A DNA stretch of 64,000 nucleotides, from the NCBI GenBank assembly GCA_027943335.1, contig BSBK01008428.1:746501-810500 (forward strand), in the 5' to 3' direction. Numbering within the stretch: the first letter of the stretch is position 1; every line of letters starts with the position of its first letter. Positions 23,410 through 35,477 of the stretch are shown here, piece after piece. Position numbers and translations under genes: made by a program. The notes under the pieces were generated by a model. It was not told the DNA's origin. It saw only the letters and a list, made by a program, of their open reading frames with translations, and ran no database searches. This DNA is from Chamaecyparis obtusa (Eukaryota > Streptophyta > Pinopsida > Cupressales > Cupressaceae).

Positions 23410-24630
23410 TGTTATCTTTATTGAGCCTTCTAAGGTTGTCATTAGTACCAAAGGTGTGTAAAGATATCGGTCGATTACTTACATTGAGCTAATCGGTAAC
23501 ATAAAGCATAACAGACTAGTCGGTAAAGCCTATATACCGAGTAGCAGATAGTTTACCGAGCACCAACAGACACTGACATTGACAGAAAGTAAACACCAAG
23601 CATCACAATATACACCAATCAGTTTACATAGTATTTATCGAGGATCATAGGAAATGGCATAGTAATCAGGAATGGCACATTCTTCTATGCAAATGGTTAC
23701 AACAGTTTGTAAAATGTTTTACCAAGATTGAGGAACATTTAATATAATGATATTCATTAAATACAATGTATATCTTTTTTTAATAGATGATCTAGGTTAT
23801 TATTGTACACCGTAGATCTTAGGGTTATGACTATATTGGGTAACCTAATTTTGTTAAAGCAGAAAAAACATAACACTATATATTTGTGTGTTCGCATCAT
23901 TTTTTATAAGAGCTGATATATGAATCATGGAGCACTTGAAGCATTTGCCTATCTTCAAGTCTATCAGTTAATAGAGCAGAATCGAGTATAGAAGAAATCA
24001 AATTGAGCAAAATCAACAGAGGCTATCGAGCAGTTCAGAGCAGATATTCGTCACAAGTAAGGTGATATTTTATCAAAGCTTATAGATCTGTATTTGATAA
24101 TTGAGTGTCAAATAGTAGATAAATACCTATTGCTTTCTGACAATTGTAATAGATTTTTTGGATAAAATCTCTTAGCAAAGTAGACTTAACAGTCTTATGT
24201 AAATCTCTTAACTGAGTGCACACTTCATTAGTGTTGTTAAAATCCTATAACTACGTAGATCTAGCCAATCTAACATGTCACTCCTAACAGGGTGAGATCA
24301 CCAGAAGTGATCAAAACTTGTAGCCCTAACAGGCAAACCTTTTCTATCTACAGTAGTGAAGAATTTATGGGTGTCATCCCCACTGCAGTTTTTACCTTCT
24401 AACAAGGGTTTTTGTGTTACTAAAATACTTGTGTCATGTGATTGTGTTATTGATTTCATGTTGTTTACTTACTGATGTTAAGTGGATAAATGATTCATGC
24501 AATTAGATTCAAGTTATCTTGGTAAGTTATCATTGTTTATAGTTATAGATCTGAAAGGTTTACAAGTTGAGTTTTTGAAGGCACTGATTCACCCCTCCCC
24601 TCTCAGTACCTATCTATCCTAATTCCAACA
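23410..24630 (+). mobile_element. Solo Copia-type LTR inside element C
   Basis: 1221 bp with TGTTAT...CCAACA ends and a perfect 5-bp target duplication TCATA (23405-23409 and 24631-24635). It interrupts the C polyprotein between RNase H and integrase. Its end (GATTCACCCCTCCCCTCTCA) resembles the LTR ends of B and E, and it contains several ACCGAG motifs. With no internal region, it is what is left after LTR-LTR recombination. Confidence 0.88.
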
Positions 24631-24635
24631 TCATA

Positions 24636-26543
24636 GATAGGATGATGTAGCTCTTCCACTAGGAATTCAAATATAGATTCATGTTGCTCTAACTGAAGGA
24701 GTGAAGCAAGTGTATCCATAGCATCAGCTACTTTGTTTTCTGCTCTAGGGATTTGCTGAAACATGACAACTATGAAGTATCATTTCAAGTAATCAACCAT
24801 TTTCTTATAAGGTACCAGTTTCTCATCTTTTGTTTGATATTCTTCATTGACTTGGTTGATAATCAGTTGTGAATCCCCATATATGTGTAACTATGTGATT
24901 CTCCATTCTATGGCCAACTTAAGTCCATTTGTTAAAGCTTCATACTCAGCAATGTTGTTTGTACATGGGAACAATAACTTGTAAGACTTAGGAATTGTGT
25001 ACCCATGAGGAGAAACAAACAACACACTAGCTCCTAAACCATTTTGCATAAAAGATCCATCAAAGAACATCTTCCATGTTCTTTCAGTCATGTACATGAG
25101 GTGCTCATTTGGAAAGTCAACTTGAATAGGTGCATTGTCTTATAGTGTGAAATCAGCCAATTGATCTGCTATGACTTGTCCTTTTATTGCTTTATGTTCA
25201 ATATACTCTATGTCGAACTCAGAAAGGATCATCATCCATTTAGCAAGTCTACCTATGAGGGCAGCCTTACCGAGTAAATACTTGAGTGGATCAATTTTTT
25301 CTATGAGGTGTATTGTGTGCACAAGCATGTAATGTCACAACTTTTGGAAAGCAAACACCACTACAAGGCAAGCTTTCTCAATGTTGGTATAGTTAACCTC
25401 ATATGAAACAAGAGTACGACTAATGTAGTATATGGCTCTTTCTTTCCCCTATTCATCAAGTTGAGCTAGTAATGTCCCCAAGGAAGATTATGTCATTGAA
25501 ACATATAGAATAAGTGGTTTCCCTAGTATAGGGGGCATTAAAATAGGAGGGTTTGCCAAGTATTTCTTGATTTGGTCCATGCTCTTTTGACAATCCTCAT
25601 TCTAGACACATTTGACTCCCTTATGTAAGTTCTTATTGAAAGGTTGAGCTCTATCTACCAATTGTGAAATGAACCTCCTTATGGATTGAAGACGTCCTTG
25701 AAGACTCCTCATTTGAATAACATTTTTAGGAGGTGGCATATCTATGATTGCTTGGACTTTTTCAGGATCTACCTCTATTCCTTTTGTTGAAATGATAAAC
25801 CCTAGAAGTTTTCTAGAGGTGACACCAAATGCACACTTTTTAGGATTTAACCTTAGTTGAAATTGTTCCATGTGATCTAGAATGACTTCTAAATCATCTA
25901 AGTGTGTATCTCTTTTCTTAGACTTGGCCAAAGTGTCATCCACATAATCTTCCATGTTTTTATGCATCATGTCATGAAAAATGGTTGTCATAGCTCATTG
26001 ATAGGTGGCTCCCGCATTTTTTAATCCAAAAGGCATAACGTTCCAACAATAGGTACCCCATGCACAAGTGAATGCAATCTTTTCTTGATCTTCAGGAGCT
26101 ATCTTGATCTGATTATATCCAGAAAAACCATCCATCAAGGAATAGATCTCATAGCCCACAGTCATGTCCACTATCATGTCGATATTAGGGAGTGGAAAAT
26201 CATCCTTTGGGCATGCTCTATTGACATCTCTAAAATCTGTGCAAATTCGAATGGATTTGTCATGTTTTGAAACTAGTACAATGTTTGATATCCATTCAGC
26301 ATAGTCAGTAGCTCTTATGAATCTTGCACCAAGGAGTTTCTCTAATTTTTCTTTGACTAGAAGAGCTATGTGAGGATGCATCTTTCTTAATTTTTGTTTG
26401 ACTAGGTTTACACCTGGAGCTATGGACAAGTGATGCATGATAAGATTAGTGTCCAACCCTGGCATATCTGAATAAGTCCAAGAAAAGTTGATCTTCTTTT
26501 TCTGTAAGAACTTTGTGTAAGCTTCTTTTTCTTGTGGTAACAA
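24636..26543 (-). pseudogene. Reverse transcriptase and two RNase H domains of element C
   Basis: From 26543 down: RT with IRICTDFRDVNRACPKDDF, IYSLMDGFSGYNQIKI (first catalytic Asp), MPFGLKNAGATYQ and DYVDDTLAKSK (YVDD box intact, near 25940), then LRLNPKKCAFGV. The connection RNase H follows (LVSYEVNYTNIEKACLVVVFA). A second, archaeal-type RNase H lies at 25100-24690: MFFDGSFMQNGLGA, NIAEYEALTNGLKLAI, LHIYGDSQLIINQV. Dual RNase H marks the Tat group of plant Gypsy elements. Stops lie near 25993, 25600, 25140 and 24890. The frame runs up to the solo LTR. Confidence 0.9.
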
Positions 26544-26546
26544 GGA

Positions 26547-28148
26547 CTAAGCCAAGTGTACTATATGTGGAGCCTCATCTATACCCAAATTGATTGGTTG
26601 TGTTGGCTCAACAAGCACTAAAGATCTGTCTTGAAAGTAACTAGGGAGATGATCAAGTACCTCATCCTTAGGCACCTCAAAGAGGTTTTCACCCTTGGAT
26701 ACATCATTTATTTTTATTTTTTTTTGTTCTGACACCGCCACATAGTGTTTTTCGCCATCAGAACTCTTATCTTTATTTTCTTTTCTTTTTATTTTGTAAC
26801 TAAGGTACTTGATGTCTAGCTCTATCATGCTCGTAGCTAGTTCACTAGTGGAAGAGACTACAGATTCAATGGCATTCAATTAACAGGCTATCTCATATTC
26901 ATTTTGAAATGTTAAGAGCTCAGGCTCTTGCTAGCATTGGGACCAATCAAGGATATTAGGATGAACAAGGGGTAAGTCAATGATTGGTTTAAGGTTATGA
27001 ATGTGAATATCATCATCTCTGGTGACCGAAGAGTCAGAGTCTATCGAGTATCCTTCTAAGCTACCCAAATTAGGATTCATCCTAACAAGTGAAGAATCAT
27101 CCACTAACGCAACCTATGGGTTCAAACCCTCTAATCCTATGTATGACTCATCAACTACATCGGGTTGAGAACTATAAGTGTGGATGACATCAACATCCAT
27201 GTCAATTGTGGAAGAATCTGAGAGAGAGTCCCATTCATACTCATGTAAATCTGTTTCTAAATCTTGACTAGGATTTTTACACCATGAAGGTTTGGGATGT
27301 CTTGATGTGGAAGCTCTAATATCATGAAGAGTAACATCTCTCTTCATCAAATGAACAATATTCTTTCATTGACATTCTCTGATAGGATCTTCTACGTCTT
27401 ACTCATCTTGTTCTACAATTGCAACTGTCTCATGAGCAACTGGACTATCTAAATCTCCCCAAAGGAGATTAGTGGAAAGGACCCATTCTTCACACATTTC
27501 TTGTTGATTTGTCAAATTGGGCATGTATTCCGGTTCATCTTCAATAACTGACTCATCGAGGATAGGATTAGTATTCTTGTTATGATTTGCAAATCCTAGG
27601 CCATCTATCTTCTTAGACTTGCATCCAAAAAGAGCATGATCAAGAGGTTTAGCTCTAGCATCCAATCTATGACTAAGAGGACCATATCCAGGATAGCCCA
27701 TATTTTTGACAAAAGTATACTCTCTTCTATAAGCCTTAGGAGGGGGAGAGAAGTTCTTATTATGCATGTATTTTTCTTCTCTATAAATCCAATCTTTAAC
27801 AGTCACTTCCTCTTTCTCATCTTGAATAGGCACTGAGGACTCTACAAATGTGCCAAATAAGGTCATAGCTAAAGAGGAAGGTCTCATTTCTTGTGAAGGC
27901 TTGCCATAAGACCTAGGTGAAACTGGTAGCTTTGTAAAGGAGTTAAGTTGATACCCCCTCATACCAAGGTCCATTGACTTGAACTTATCTTTGCACTCTG
28001 CTAGGGTCGCATTGAAATATTCTACTTCTCTATTGAGGGGAACATGAGCACTTGCTGAAATTGAGTTAACAGATAAAGTGTTATCCCCTGGTATGCAAAT
28101 CTCTACTCCATTGTAGGGGAATTTAACACACTGATAATAGGTAGATGG
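26547..28148 (-). pseudogene. Protease-to-RT linker of element C
   Basis: Continues the protease reading right at the D insertion (…QAVPS then TYYQCVKFPYNGVEICIPGD), the usual stretch after a Tat protease. It then has a G-patch-like region (KNMGYPGYGPLSHRLDARAKP, near 27700) and acidic sequence (YEWDSLSDSSTIDMDVD). Open parts are 28262-27399, 27350-27114 and 26879-26547, parted by stops. No further catalytic domain is seen. Confidence 0.75.
28144..28148. repeat. Left target-site copy of element D
   Basis: GATGG, identical to 35478-35482. Removing D and one copy joins the protease and linker frames of element C. Confidence 0.93.
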
Positions 28149-29125
28149 TGTATGCACCCTAAAATGGTCACCTAGACTTTGGGCCCCATTTATTTGATTT
28201 ATCAATCCTGAATCATTTTTATCAATAATTAATATTTTCAACAATATCAATCTCTTGATCAAATCCTAATTTTGATCATATATTGGATTTTTATCCTATG
28301 GGCTAACCATTTATCCTAAGTCTTTATTTGATTAAAAGGAATATTTCCTCCCCTTTTGATTAAATAAAAAGTCCACCTTTTCCTCTTATCCTAAGTTGCA
28401 CAAATAAAGCATTATTCTTATTTTATAAAAAAGGAAAAAGCACTTTTTATCTCATATGGACATAAAGTCAACTCTTATTTTCCTATTGGAGGATACTTAT
28501 GCACATAAATTGCTCCTCTTTCAAGCTCCACCACTGATTAAGACTTTTTGCCTCTTAATCTCCATGGTCCATTTCACCTCATTTCTTATAAAAGGAGAGC
28601 TCTCTCCTTCATTTGGATATACCATGTTTTTATGCTAATGTTATGCTGCAAGTTTTAGGTACATTTGGAGCTTTTGAGAATATTGAAGACTTGTTGCTTT
28701 CATCATTTAGTTGCATATTTGCTTTCTTAGTTGCATGATAATGGCATTCTTAGTATAGATTTCCTTTTATGCAATAGAATAAGCTCACATAGTCTAAATA
28801 GGAAGGCTTGGTAATACTTGTTCTTTCCTTTCATAGCATAGTTTGTACTTTCCTTTCATAGTTTAGATTGCATCATCATATAGCTTGCATTGCATTGCAT
28901 ATTTGATTCTTGAGGATATTGGCACTCTTGCCCTTGTCCTCACTTGAATCTCTCATTGTGTGGTTGACTAGCAAGGTCACAAGCTTGTAGCTCTAGCTGA
29001 GAGCAAACACATCATAGTCCCTTGCAACTCGGTGCATAGAGAGCTATGAGCCACTTTGTGAGGCCTCATTCTTGAGAAACCTTGCATGTAATAGTTCATA
29101 GAAGTGCACCATTTTAGTGTGTACA
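28149..29125 (+). repeat. 5' LTR of element D
   Basis: 977 bp, TGTATGCACC...GTGTGTACA, same length as 34501-35477. The differences seen are mostly transitions. TTATAAAAGGAGAGCTCTC near 28585 is a TATA box. Confidence 0.93.
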
Positions 29126-29153
29126 TTTCTTCCACCTAAGGCATTTATGCAAA

Positions 29154-29774
29154 ATGTTTAAAATCAAGCAACATTGGTCCTCCATCTATTTTCCACAGGG
29201 AAACGGACAGGCAGAAGCCTCTAACAAAACCATTCTTAAGATTCTTCATAGGACAGTGCACAAGAATGGTAGGGATTGGCACTTACAAATCAATCCAGCA
29301 CTATGGGCTTACAGAACAAGCATTCGCACACCTACAGGAGCCACTCCTTTTTCTCTCACCTATGGCGCTGAAGCAGTATTGCCTTTAGAAGTTGAGATAC
29401 TATCACTTAGAGTCTCACTCAAAGGTTTGATTACAGATGAGGATTACCGCGCCATGAGGTTACAGGAATTAGAACTTCTAGATGAGAAGCGTAAGGCTTC
29501 CTTTGATCATATGAGAGTGTATCAGAAGCGTATGTCCAAATCATTTAACAAGAAGGTTCACCCTAGAGAATTTCAAATAGGTGATCTCATTTTGCGAGAG
29601 AACCCTAAAAACTAACAGAACAGAGAGCAAAAGGGAAAGTTTGAACCTAACTGGCTTGGACCATATGTCATCACAGCTGCTTTTGGTACTGGTGCGTATT
29701 TACTGTCAGATCCCGATGGAGAACAGCTCCCTGATCCCATCAACATTGTGCACCTCAAGAAGTTCTATCCTTGA
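29154..29774 (+). pseudogene. Integrase C-terminal half of element D
   Basis: Starts inside the core at FKIKQHWSSIYFPQGNGQ, so the last catalytic Glu (GQAEASNK) is present but both catalytic Asp residues are gone. Then LWAYRTSIRTPTGATPF, YGAEAVLPLEVEI, an open stretch to 29615, one TAA, and NWLGPYVITAAFGTGAYLL ending HLKKFYP with TGA at 29772. Closely similar to the element C integrase. It cannot work because two catalytic residues and the zinc finger are absent. Confidence 0.9.
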
Positions 29775-31372
29775 TGCTCGTTTCTATCTGGAGGCATCCT
29801 TTGTACATATTTATGATCCTGAAAAAATGCCAAAAAAATTGATATATGATGCTGAAAAAATCCTAAAAAGTATAAAATGTCCTGAAAAAAAATACAAAAA
29901 AATTAAAAAATTCAAAAATCCAAAAAAAATGAAAAAAATGAAAAAAGATTCCAAGTGGTGAAAACCTGGAAATAGGCGCTACTTGAGGCCTTCGCACTCC
30001 TATTTGTTAGCATGCATCCTCGACACTTAGCCACTTTCCATCATGCCTTGACCTTATTTGGCTTAGTCTGAAATTGGTCTTTGTCTTTGTCTAAGGGGCA
30101 TAACTGTTAGCATTGGTCTTTTAGGTGCGTTTGTCTCTTGGGGCATTTCACAATAGGTGTTTTTCAACACCACCCCAAAATAATGTTTTTCAACACTACC
30201 CTTGCGTTGAGTGTTTCTTAACACTTATCAGATGTCTTACCCAATAGTCTAAAGTATGATGTGATATTTCTCATTAGCAGATATGATACTCAGAGTTTGA
30301 CTCTATGACCAACACATAAGCACTTAAACAATCAACTCGCTGACGATATGATGACTTTATTTTTCTTTGTGTGCTGTCTATGAAGATTTCTTTGATGAGT
30401 GGTCTCTCCCAGAGAAATTTTCAATGATGCATAGCTAGAAGACTGAGGGAATGAGAACATGTTTTCTTTCTTTATCTGCTTGTGGGTATATTTTGTTGAT
30501 CCTAACTCTCATGAGCATTTATTCTAGTCCTACTTGACACTATGGATTGACAAGGTATTATCCTTGACTTTTATGCGAGTGCATGCTTCTAGCTATCCTG
30601 ATTTTCATATGTCTTGATACAAGCATAATCTTGTCGTAACAAACTTAGGTAATCTCACTGCACTAGTCATCTTGACCTACATGTCTTTGATGCCTAGGTG
30701 GGATTTCCACATTTCTATCTGATAAAGATCATATTCATATCCACATAGTTATGCTAGTGTGCATTGTATGATCTTACGATGCTACCAATAATGCTCGATG
30801 ATGATAATTAGATGTCTATAAGCGTTGTGACCTTGCAAATCAACCACTTTCATAGTAGCTTGCATTTTTAGGGTCATGATAGTCTAGTTTTGCATTTCTT
30901 GCATATGGAGAGAGCTCTCCTTTTTCATCTTACGTGGACCTGTCAGTCGACTGCGCTCACCTTTTCTTCTTCTCGATCATGTCTTTCACTCTTTGTCCTT
31001 TTCATCTCAAACCTGTTCCTGTTCATCACAAGGGGTTAATCATATCATCATATCTATATCAAAACTATCATTTTTAAGAAACATAAGTCTATATCATACA
31101 CATGAGAATTAAACATACATCTATAAGAGAGAACATACATAAGCATTTTGAGCAAAATGACAAGACAATATACATAAACTGATACATCCATCACAAGAGA
31201 GACATAAACACATGATACATCAAACATCCAGTAATCTCATAAATCTATAACAATGTCATGATATACAATATAATATGAGATCCCAAAATCTGGATCAAAA
31301 GTCTCAGGATATGTCCAAAACATCTAAACCTAAGACCTAACCTTAAGACTCACTACCACCCTCGTGAGGAGC
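29775..31372 (+). other. Non-coding region after the integrase of element D
   Basis: Begins with A-rich sequence (29820-29960), then the block shared with element C at 21409-22098 (reversed). No ORF with a domain on either strand. The antisense gene ends at its right edge. Confidence 0.65.
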
Positions 31373-33714
31373 TCATGGTGGTGAAGGAGGCATAGCTCTC
31401 CTATCGAGTACCACATCTGATACCCCTACCCTCTGAGAGTATGATGGCACTTTCTCACCCTCTGGGATGGCCTGCAGGTAGAGTCTATGATAGTAGGCTA
31501 CTCTCGCTGACTCCCGTCAGAGCTCCAGTGCATCTGCCTGTGCCATCGCCTCACAGCGTGCTATCTCTACTCTGAGATCAGCTATCTGCTGATCTCACTC
31601 CACTCTCAGATCCAGTAGCTGCTGATCTCTCACTGCTATAGTAATCCGAAACTACTGTATCTCTATCTCCTGAGCCTGTATCTAGGCTCTCAGATCATCC
31701 CCACTCGCAGGTTGCTCCTGTTGTGCCTCTGCCTGCCGGTGAGCTGGTCTCGCCTCATCCTCAGGCGTCGCCGATCTCTATCCCTGTGACCATTTCTAGC
31801 CACCTGATCTTGATCCCTCTCCTCTCTCCATCCTCCTCCCTCTCCCCCTCCCACCATCCCCTCCCTCCCCTCCATCCCCTCCATCTCCTCCGTCTCCCCC
31901 TTCATCCCCTCTGTCTCCTCCCTGCGCTAGTACCTATGCATCTGGTACTATAAACTGAGGGAATGGCACCCTCCACCACTCTACCCTATATGCCTCATTG
32001 GCCCCTGCATCTGCCACATCTGGGAAATACTCCCAGGGCTCACTCCTGATACCTGCTATTTCTACGACAGCTTGCTGATAATCCAACATGGGTAGCCACC
32101 CATGACCCTCCTCGTCCCTGGCCCTGGCATATGTAGTAGTCTCTGTCGAGACTCGTTGCTGCCTCCCAAACTATTTCCATACCTGAGTGATGCAGAATCT
32201 CTCAACTATCTCTGCATATCGACCTACCAGTGGCTGAGTGCACAGCATGTAACTCAGCTCATCGGCTGCATCTCCCTAGACCTCCACCTCCCTGTATGGC
32301 CTCCATGTGAATGAGGCTATCTCATCCAAAATCTACTTGTAGTACGTCACATCCCCAGTATGGGCATGTGATATGAACCCAAGGTACCTGTAGATGAAGG
32401 GGTACCTCCTCTCCCTCGGCTAAACCCTGGGGTGCACCACAGTGATGTGCTCCCACGCCCACACCTGTGCCAGGATGGCACTGCATGCCCATGTCTGACC
32501 GTCTTTGTAGATGATCTCATGCAACTCATGGTACATCTCTACCAATATGGTAGGACCCCATGCCATCTGATGAGGCCTGCCTACCAAATCAACCAGTAAC
32601 CGAGCCCATCCAAGCAAGAATCCCTTCTGACTGCAATCAGTCATCAGGATCTGTGAGATAATGGAGGCCATAATACATGGCACTGGGTAGTCTCTGCCAA
32701 AATCATCTATCAACCTCTCCCAGTTGATATGCTTATCCAGAATAGTGACATCTTGGAACATCTCCTGGATCAGTCGGTGCCCCTCAGTGGCATCGTGATC
32801 ATAGTACACTTGTGTCAACAAATAAATCATGTCAGTTTTCATCATATGGAAACATTATATTTATGATTATATCTTAAAATATGATTATACTCACCGGCTC
32901 GCCATGACATGGCACTCATAAGATCCTGTAGACGTCCTCTAACGTGATCGATGCCTCTCTAGTAAGCAGGTGGAAGGTGTTGTGCTCGCTATGCCATCTC
33001 TCGACAAGAGTAGTCAACAACCCATGGTCAGCTCTAATGTACGAATATCTCAATAAGTATCTGAATCCCATGGCCCGGACATCAGCATTGCCCAGATCGT
33101 CTAATTCTCGGACACATCTCAATCTTGTCACCTTCGACACTCTGATGATCAGCGCTGAAAAGACCTCCTGCAAGCCAAAAAATCAAGCCAGTTCTTAGCA
33201 CATATCATGATGGATGTCTAAAAACTCAGTATAAAATATCTCTAAAGCGTAACATTGTCTAGACCCATGTCATTTTTGCTCAAAAATGCGTTAAATATCA
33301 AATTTTCAAACTGGGCGATATTCCTTTTTGGAGAAGTATCACGCGATACTTCTCCCTATAGCGGGGTGATACACCTTATGCCACGTGATACTTCACCTGG
33401 TATCATGCGATCTTTCACCCAGTATCGTGCGATACTGGTGTCTTAGGTCGCGTGATACTTTGGGGACCCGTGAAGTATCGCGCGACATTTCTCTCCAAAG
33501 GGCGCGATACTTTCAAAGTATCACGTGATATTTCGCCCAACAAAAAAATTTTGAAATTTGAAAATTTGAAAAATGTGCTAAAAAAGCTATTAAATGCGAA
33601 AAATGCCTCAAAAAGCTTGAGTTTTTCGAAAACATACCGGGGCAGGATAGTGTGGTGCCCGGTTGTGCAACCAGGCGCGCTCGAATCGATGCCTATGGAT
33701 GGGAACTCTTTCTT
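31373..33714 (-). pseudogene. Antisense plant-mobile-domain gene carried by element D
   Basis: Read on the minus strand from 33714. A first exon holds RFERAWLHNRAPHYPAP and ends CCG|GTATGT (33638/33637). An intron then closes with a T-rich tract and GCTTGCAG. Exon 2 (33167-32895) holds RELDDLGNADVRAMGFRYLL, LVERWHSEHNTFHLL, ITLEDVYRIL, an in-frame stop, and VPCHGEP before GTGAGT. Exon 3, from about 32812, holds INWERLIDDFGRDYPVPC, FLLGWARLLVDLVGRPH, ILVEMYHELHEIIY and ILAQVWAWEHI. A frameshift follows near 32400, then YPFIYRYLGFISHAH and YRVEWWRVPFPQFIVPDA, an acidic/basic low-complexity tail and a likely coiled coil to 31373. These are hallmarks of the plant mobile domain (MAIN/MAIL-type), known in plant genes and in transposons. 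At least five breaks, so a pseudogene. Confidence 0.78.
33300..33540. repeat. CGCGATACTT short-repeat cluster
   Basis: Variants of AGTATCRCGCGATACTTC in both orientations occur about ten times in 240 bp (for example 33346-33356, 33385, 33427, 33449, 33474, 33506, 33517). Each can fold as a small palindrome. The cluster lies in what would be intron 1 of the antisense gene of D. Confidence 0.7.
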
Positions 33715-34486
33715 GCTGGGCTATTTTCTCTCTCTAAAGCTCTCAAGATTCTCAAATCGTTAAAAGACAAATGATTTTTGAAAATGATATTTTGACCCCT
33801 TTTATAGCTTTTTGACTTTTTGACCTCATTTTCAAAACACCTCGAAATTGAGCAAAAATTGCACCCCTAGCTAATTTCGACGTCCTGGATCCATTTTTGG
33901 ACTTGAAATCAAAATCTAAGGTCATCTTCATAGTCAAAATTGCATTTCAAAATCTTCCCTTCTTCTGCGTAGTTGACTGATCTTTTGAGGCCTAATCCTT
34001 CGATCTTTGTTGGGGCATCATCATTTCTTCATTTCCATGTCTTCCAAACTTCTAGTCTTTCATTCATCTTCATTCCATTCCCTCATTTCTCACGTTTGAC
34101 TGCATCTTTTCAGTCGGGCTAGGGCATGTTTCATTGCTTAATGATTTCATTCTGATTTGATCAATCCTTATCAATTCGCTATTCTCCTCTCTACCTAATT
34201 TTGATTTTGATTCTAAGGGGGCAGTACCTATGGGATTCTCATCCTTGATTTCCTTGATTTTCCTGATTCAAACATCTTTTGTGAGCTGTCACTCAAATTT
34301 GAGATTCTTATCTCTTACTTTGAATGTGATCCCGAATTGACCTCATGTTCAAAGGCCTTTGTTTATGCTTTGTCCGGATATGATCCTGAATTGACCTCAT
34401 ATTTGAGTTATTTTGTGATCCCAGATCGATCTCACATTTTAATTCTTCTTTGACTGCATGTGTTCCCAAATCAATCACACATTAGT
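33715..34486 (+). other. Region between the antisense gene and the polypurine tract of element D
   Basis: Upstream side of the antisense gene, so it could hold its promoter. It has no ORF. On this side of 33950 it resembles the distal 3' region of element C (12763-13500 reversed). GC-rich GCGATAC/TATCGCG-type repeats (33340-33530) lie just within the antisense gene's first intron. Confidence 0.5.
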
Positions 34487-34500
34487 CAAAAAGGGGCAAA
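34487..34500 (+). other. Polypurine tract of element D
   Basis: CAAAAAGGGGCAAA directly before the 3' LTR start TGTATGCACC, as in element C. Confidence 0.85.
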
Positions 34501-35477
34501 TGTATGCACCCTAAAATGGTCGCCTAGACTTTGGGCCCCATTTATTTGATTTATCAATCCTGAATCATTTTTATCAATAATCAATATTTTCAACAATATC
34601 AATCTCTTGATCAAATCCTAATTTCGATCATATATTAGATTTTTATCCTATGGGCTAACCATTTATCCTAAGTCTTTATTTGATTAAAAGGAATATTTCC
34701 TCCCCTTTTGATTAAATAAAAAGCCCACCTTTTCCTCTTATCCTAAGTTGCACAAATAAAGCATTATTCTTATTTTATAAAAAGGGAAAAAGCACTTTTT
34801 GTCTCATATGGACATAAAGTCAACTCTTATTTTCCTATTGGAGGATACTTGTGCACATGGATTGCTCCTCTTTCAAGCTCCACCGCTGATTAAGACTTTT
34901 TGCCTCTTAATCTCCATGGTCCATTTTACCTCATTTTTTATAAAAGGAGAGCTCTCTCCTTCATTTGGATATACCATGTTTTTATGCTAATGTTATGCTG
35001 CGGGTTTTAGGTACATTTGGAGCTTTTGAGAATATTGAAGACTTGTTGCTTTCATCATTTAGTTGCATATTTGCTTTCTTAGTTGCATGATAATGGCATT
35101 CTTAGTATAGATTTCTTTTTATGCAATAGAATAAGCTCACATAGTCTAAATAGGAAGGCTTGGTAATACTTGTTCTTTCCTTTCATAGCATAGTTTGTAC
35201 TTTCCTTTCATAGTTTAGATTGCATCATCATATAGCTTGCATTGCATTGCATATTTGATTCTTGAGGATATTGGCACTCTTGCCCTTGTCCTCACTTGAA
35301 TATCTCATTGTGTGGTTGACTAACAAGGTCACAAGCTTGTAGCTCTAGCTGAGAGCAAACACATCATAGTCCTTTGCAACTCCATGCATAGAGAGCTATG
35401 AGCCGCTTTGTGAGGCCTCATTCTTGAGCAACCTTGCATGTAATGGTTCATAGAAGTGCACCATTTTAGTGTGTATA
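34501..35477 (+). repeat. 3' LTR of element D
   Basis: 977 bp. The last bases are GTGTGTATA (ACA in the 5' LTR), followed by the target copy GATGG. TATAAAAGGAGAG near 34940 is the TATA box. Confidence 0.93.

Larger units (their letters stand above)
28149..35477 (+). mobile_element. Element D: internally deleted Tat-type Gypsy element with an antisense gene
   Basis: Two 977-bp LTRs (28149-29125, 34501-35477) and target duplication GATGG. After the 5' LTR the interior starts in the middle of integrase; the priming site, gag, protease, RT and RNase H are missing. The rest is the integrase end, a 3' region, an antisense plant-mobile-domain gene and a polypurine tract. LTR ends, integrase and 3' region are close to element C, but the orientation is opposite, so D is a relative that landed inside C. 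Confidence 0.92.
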
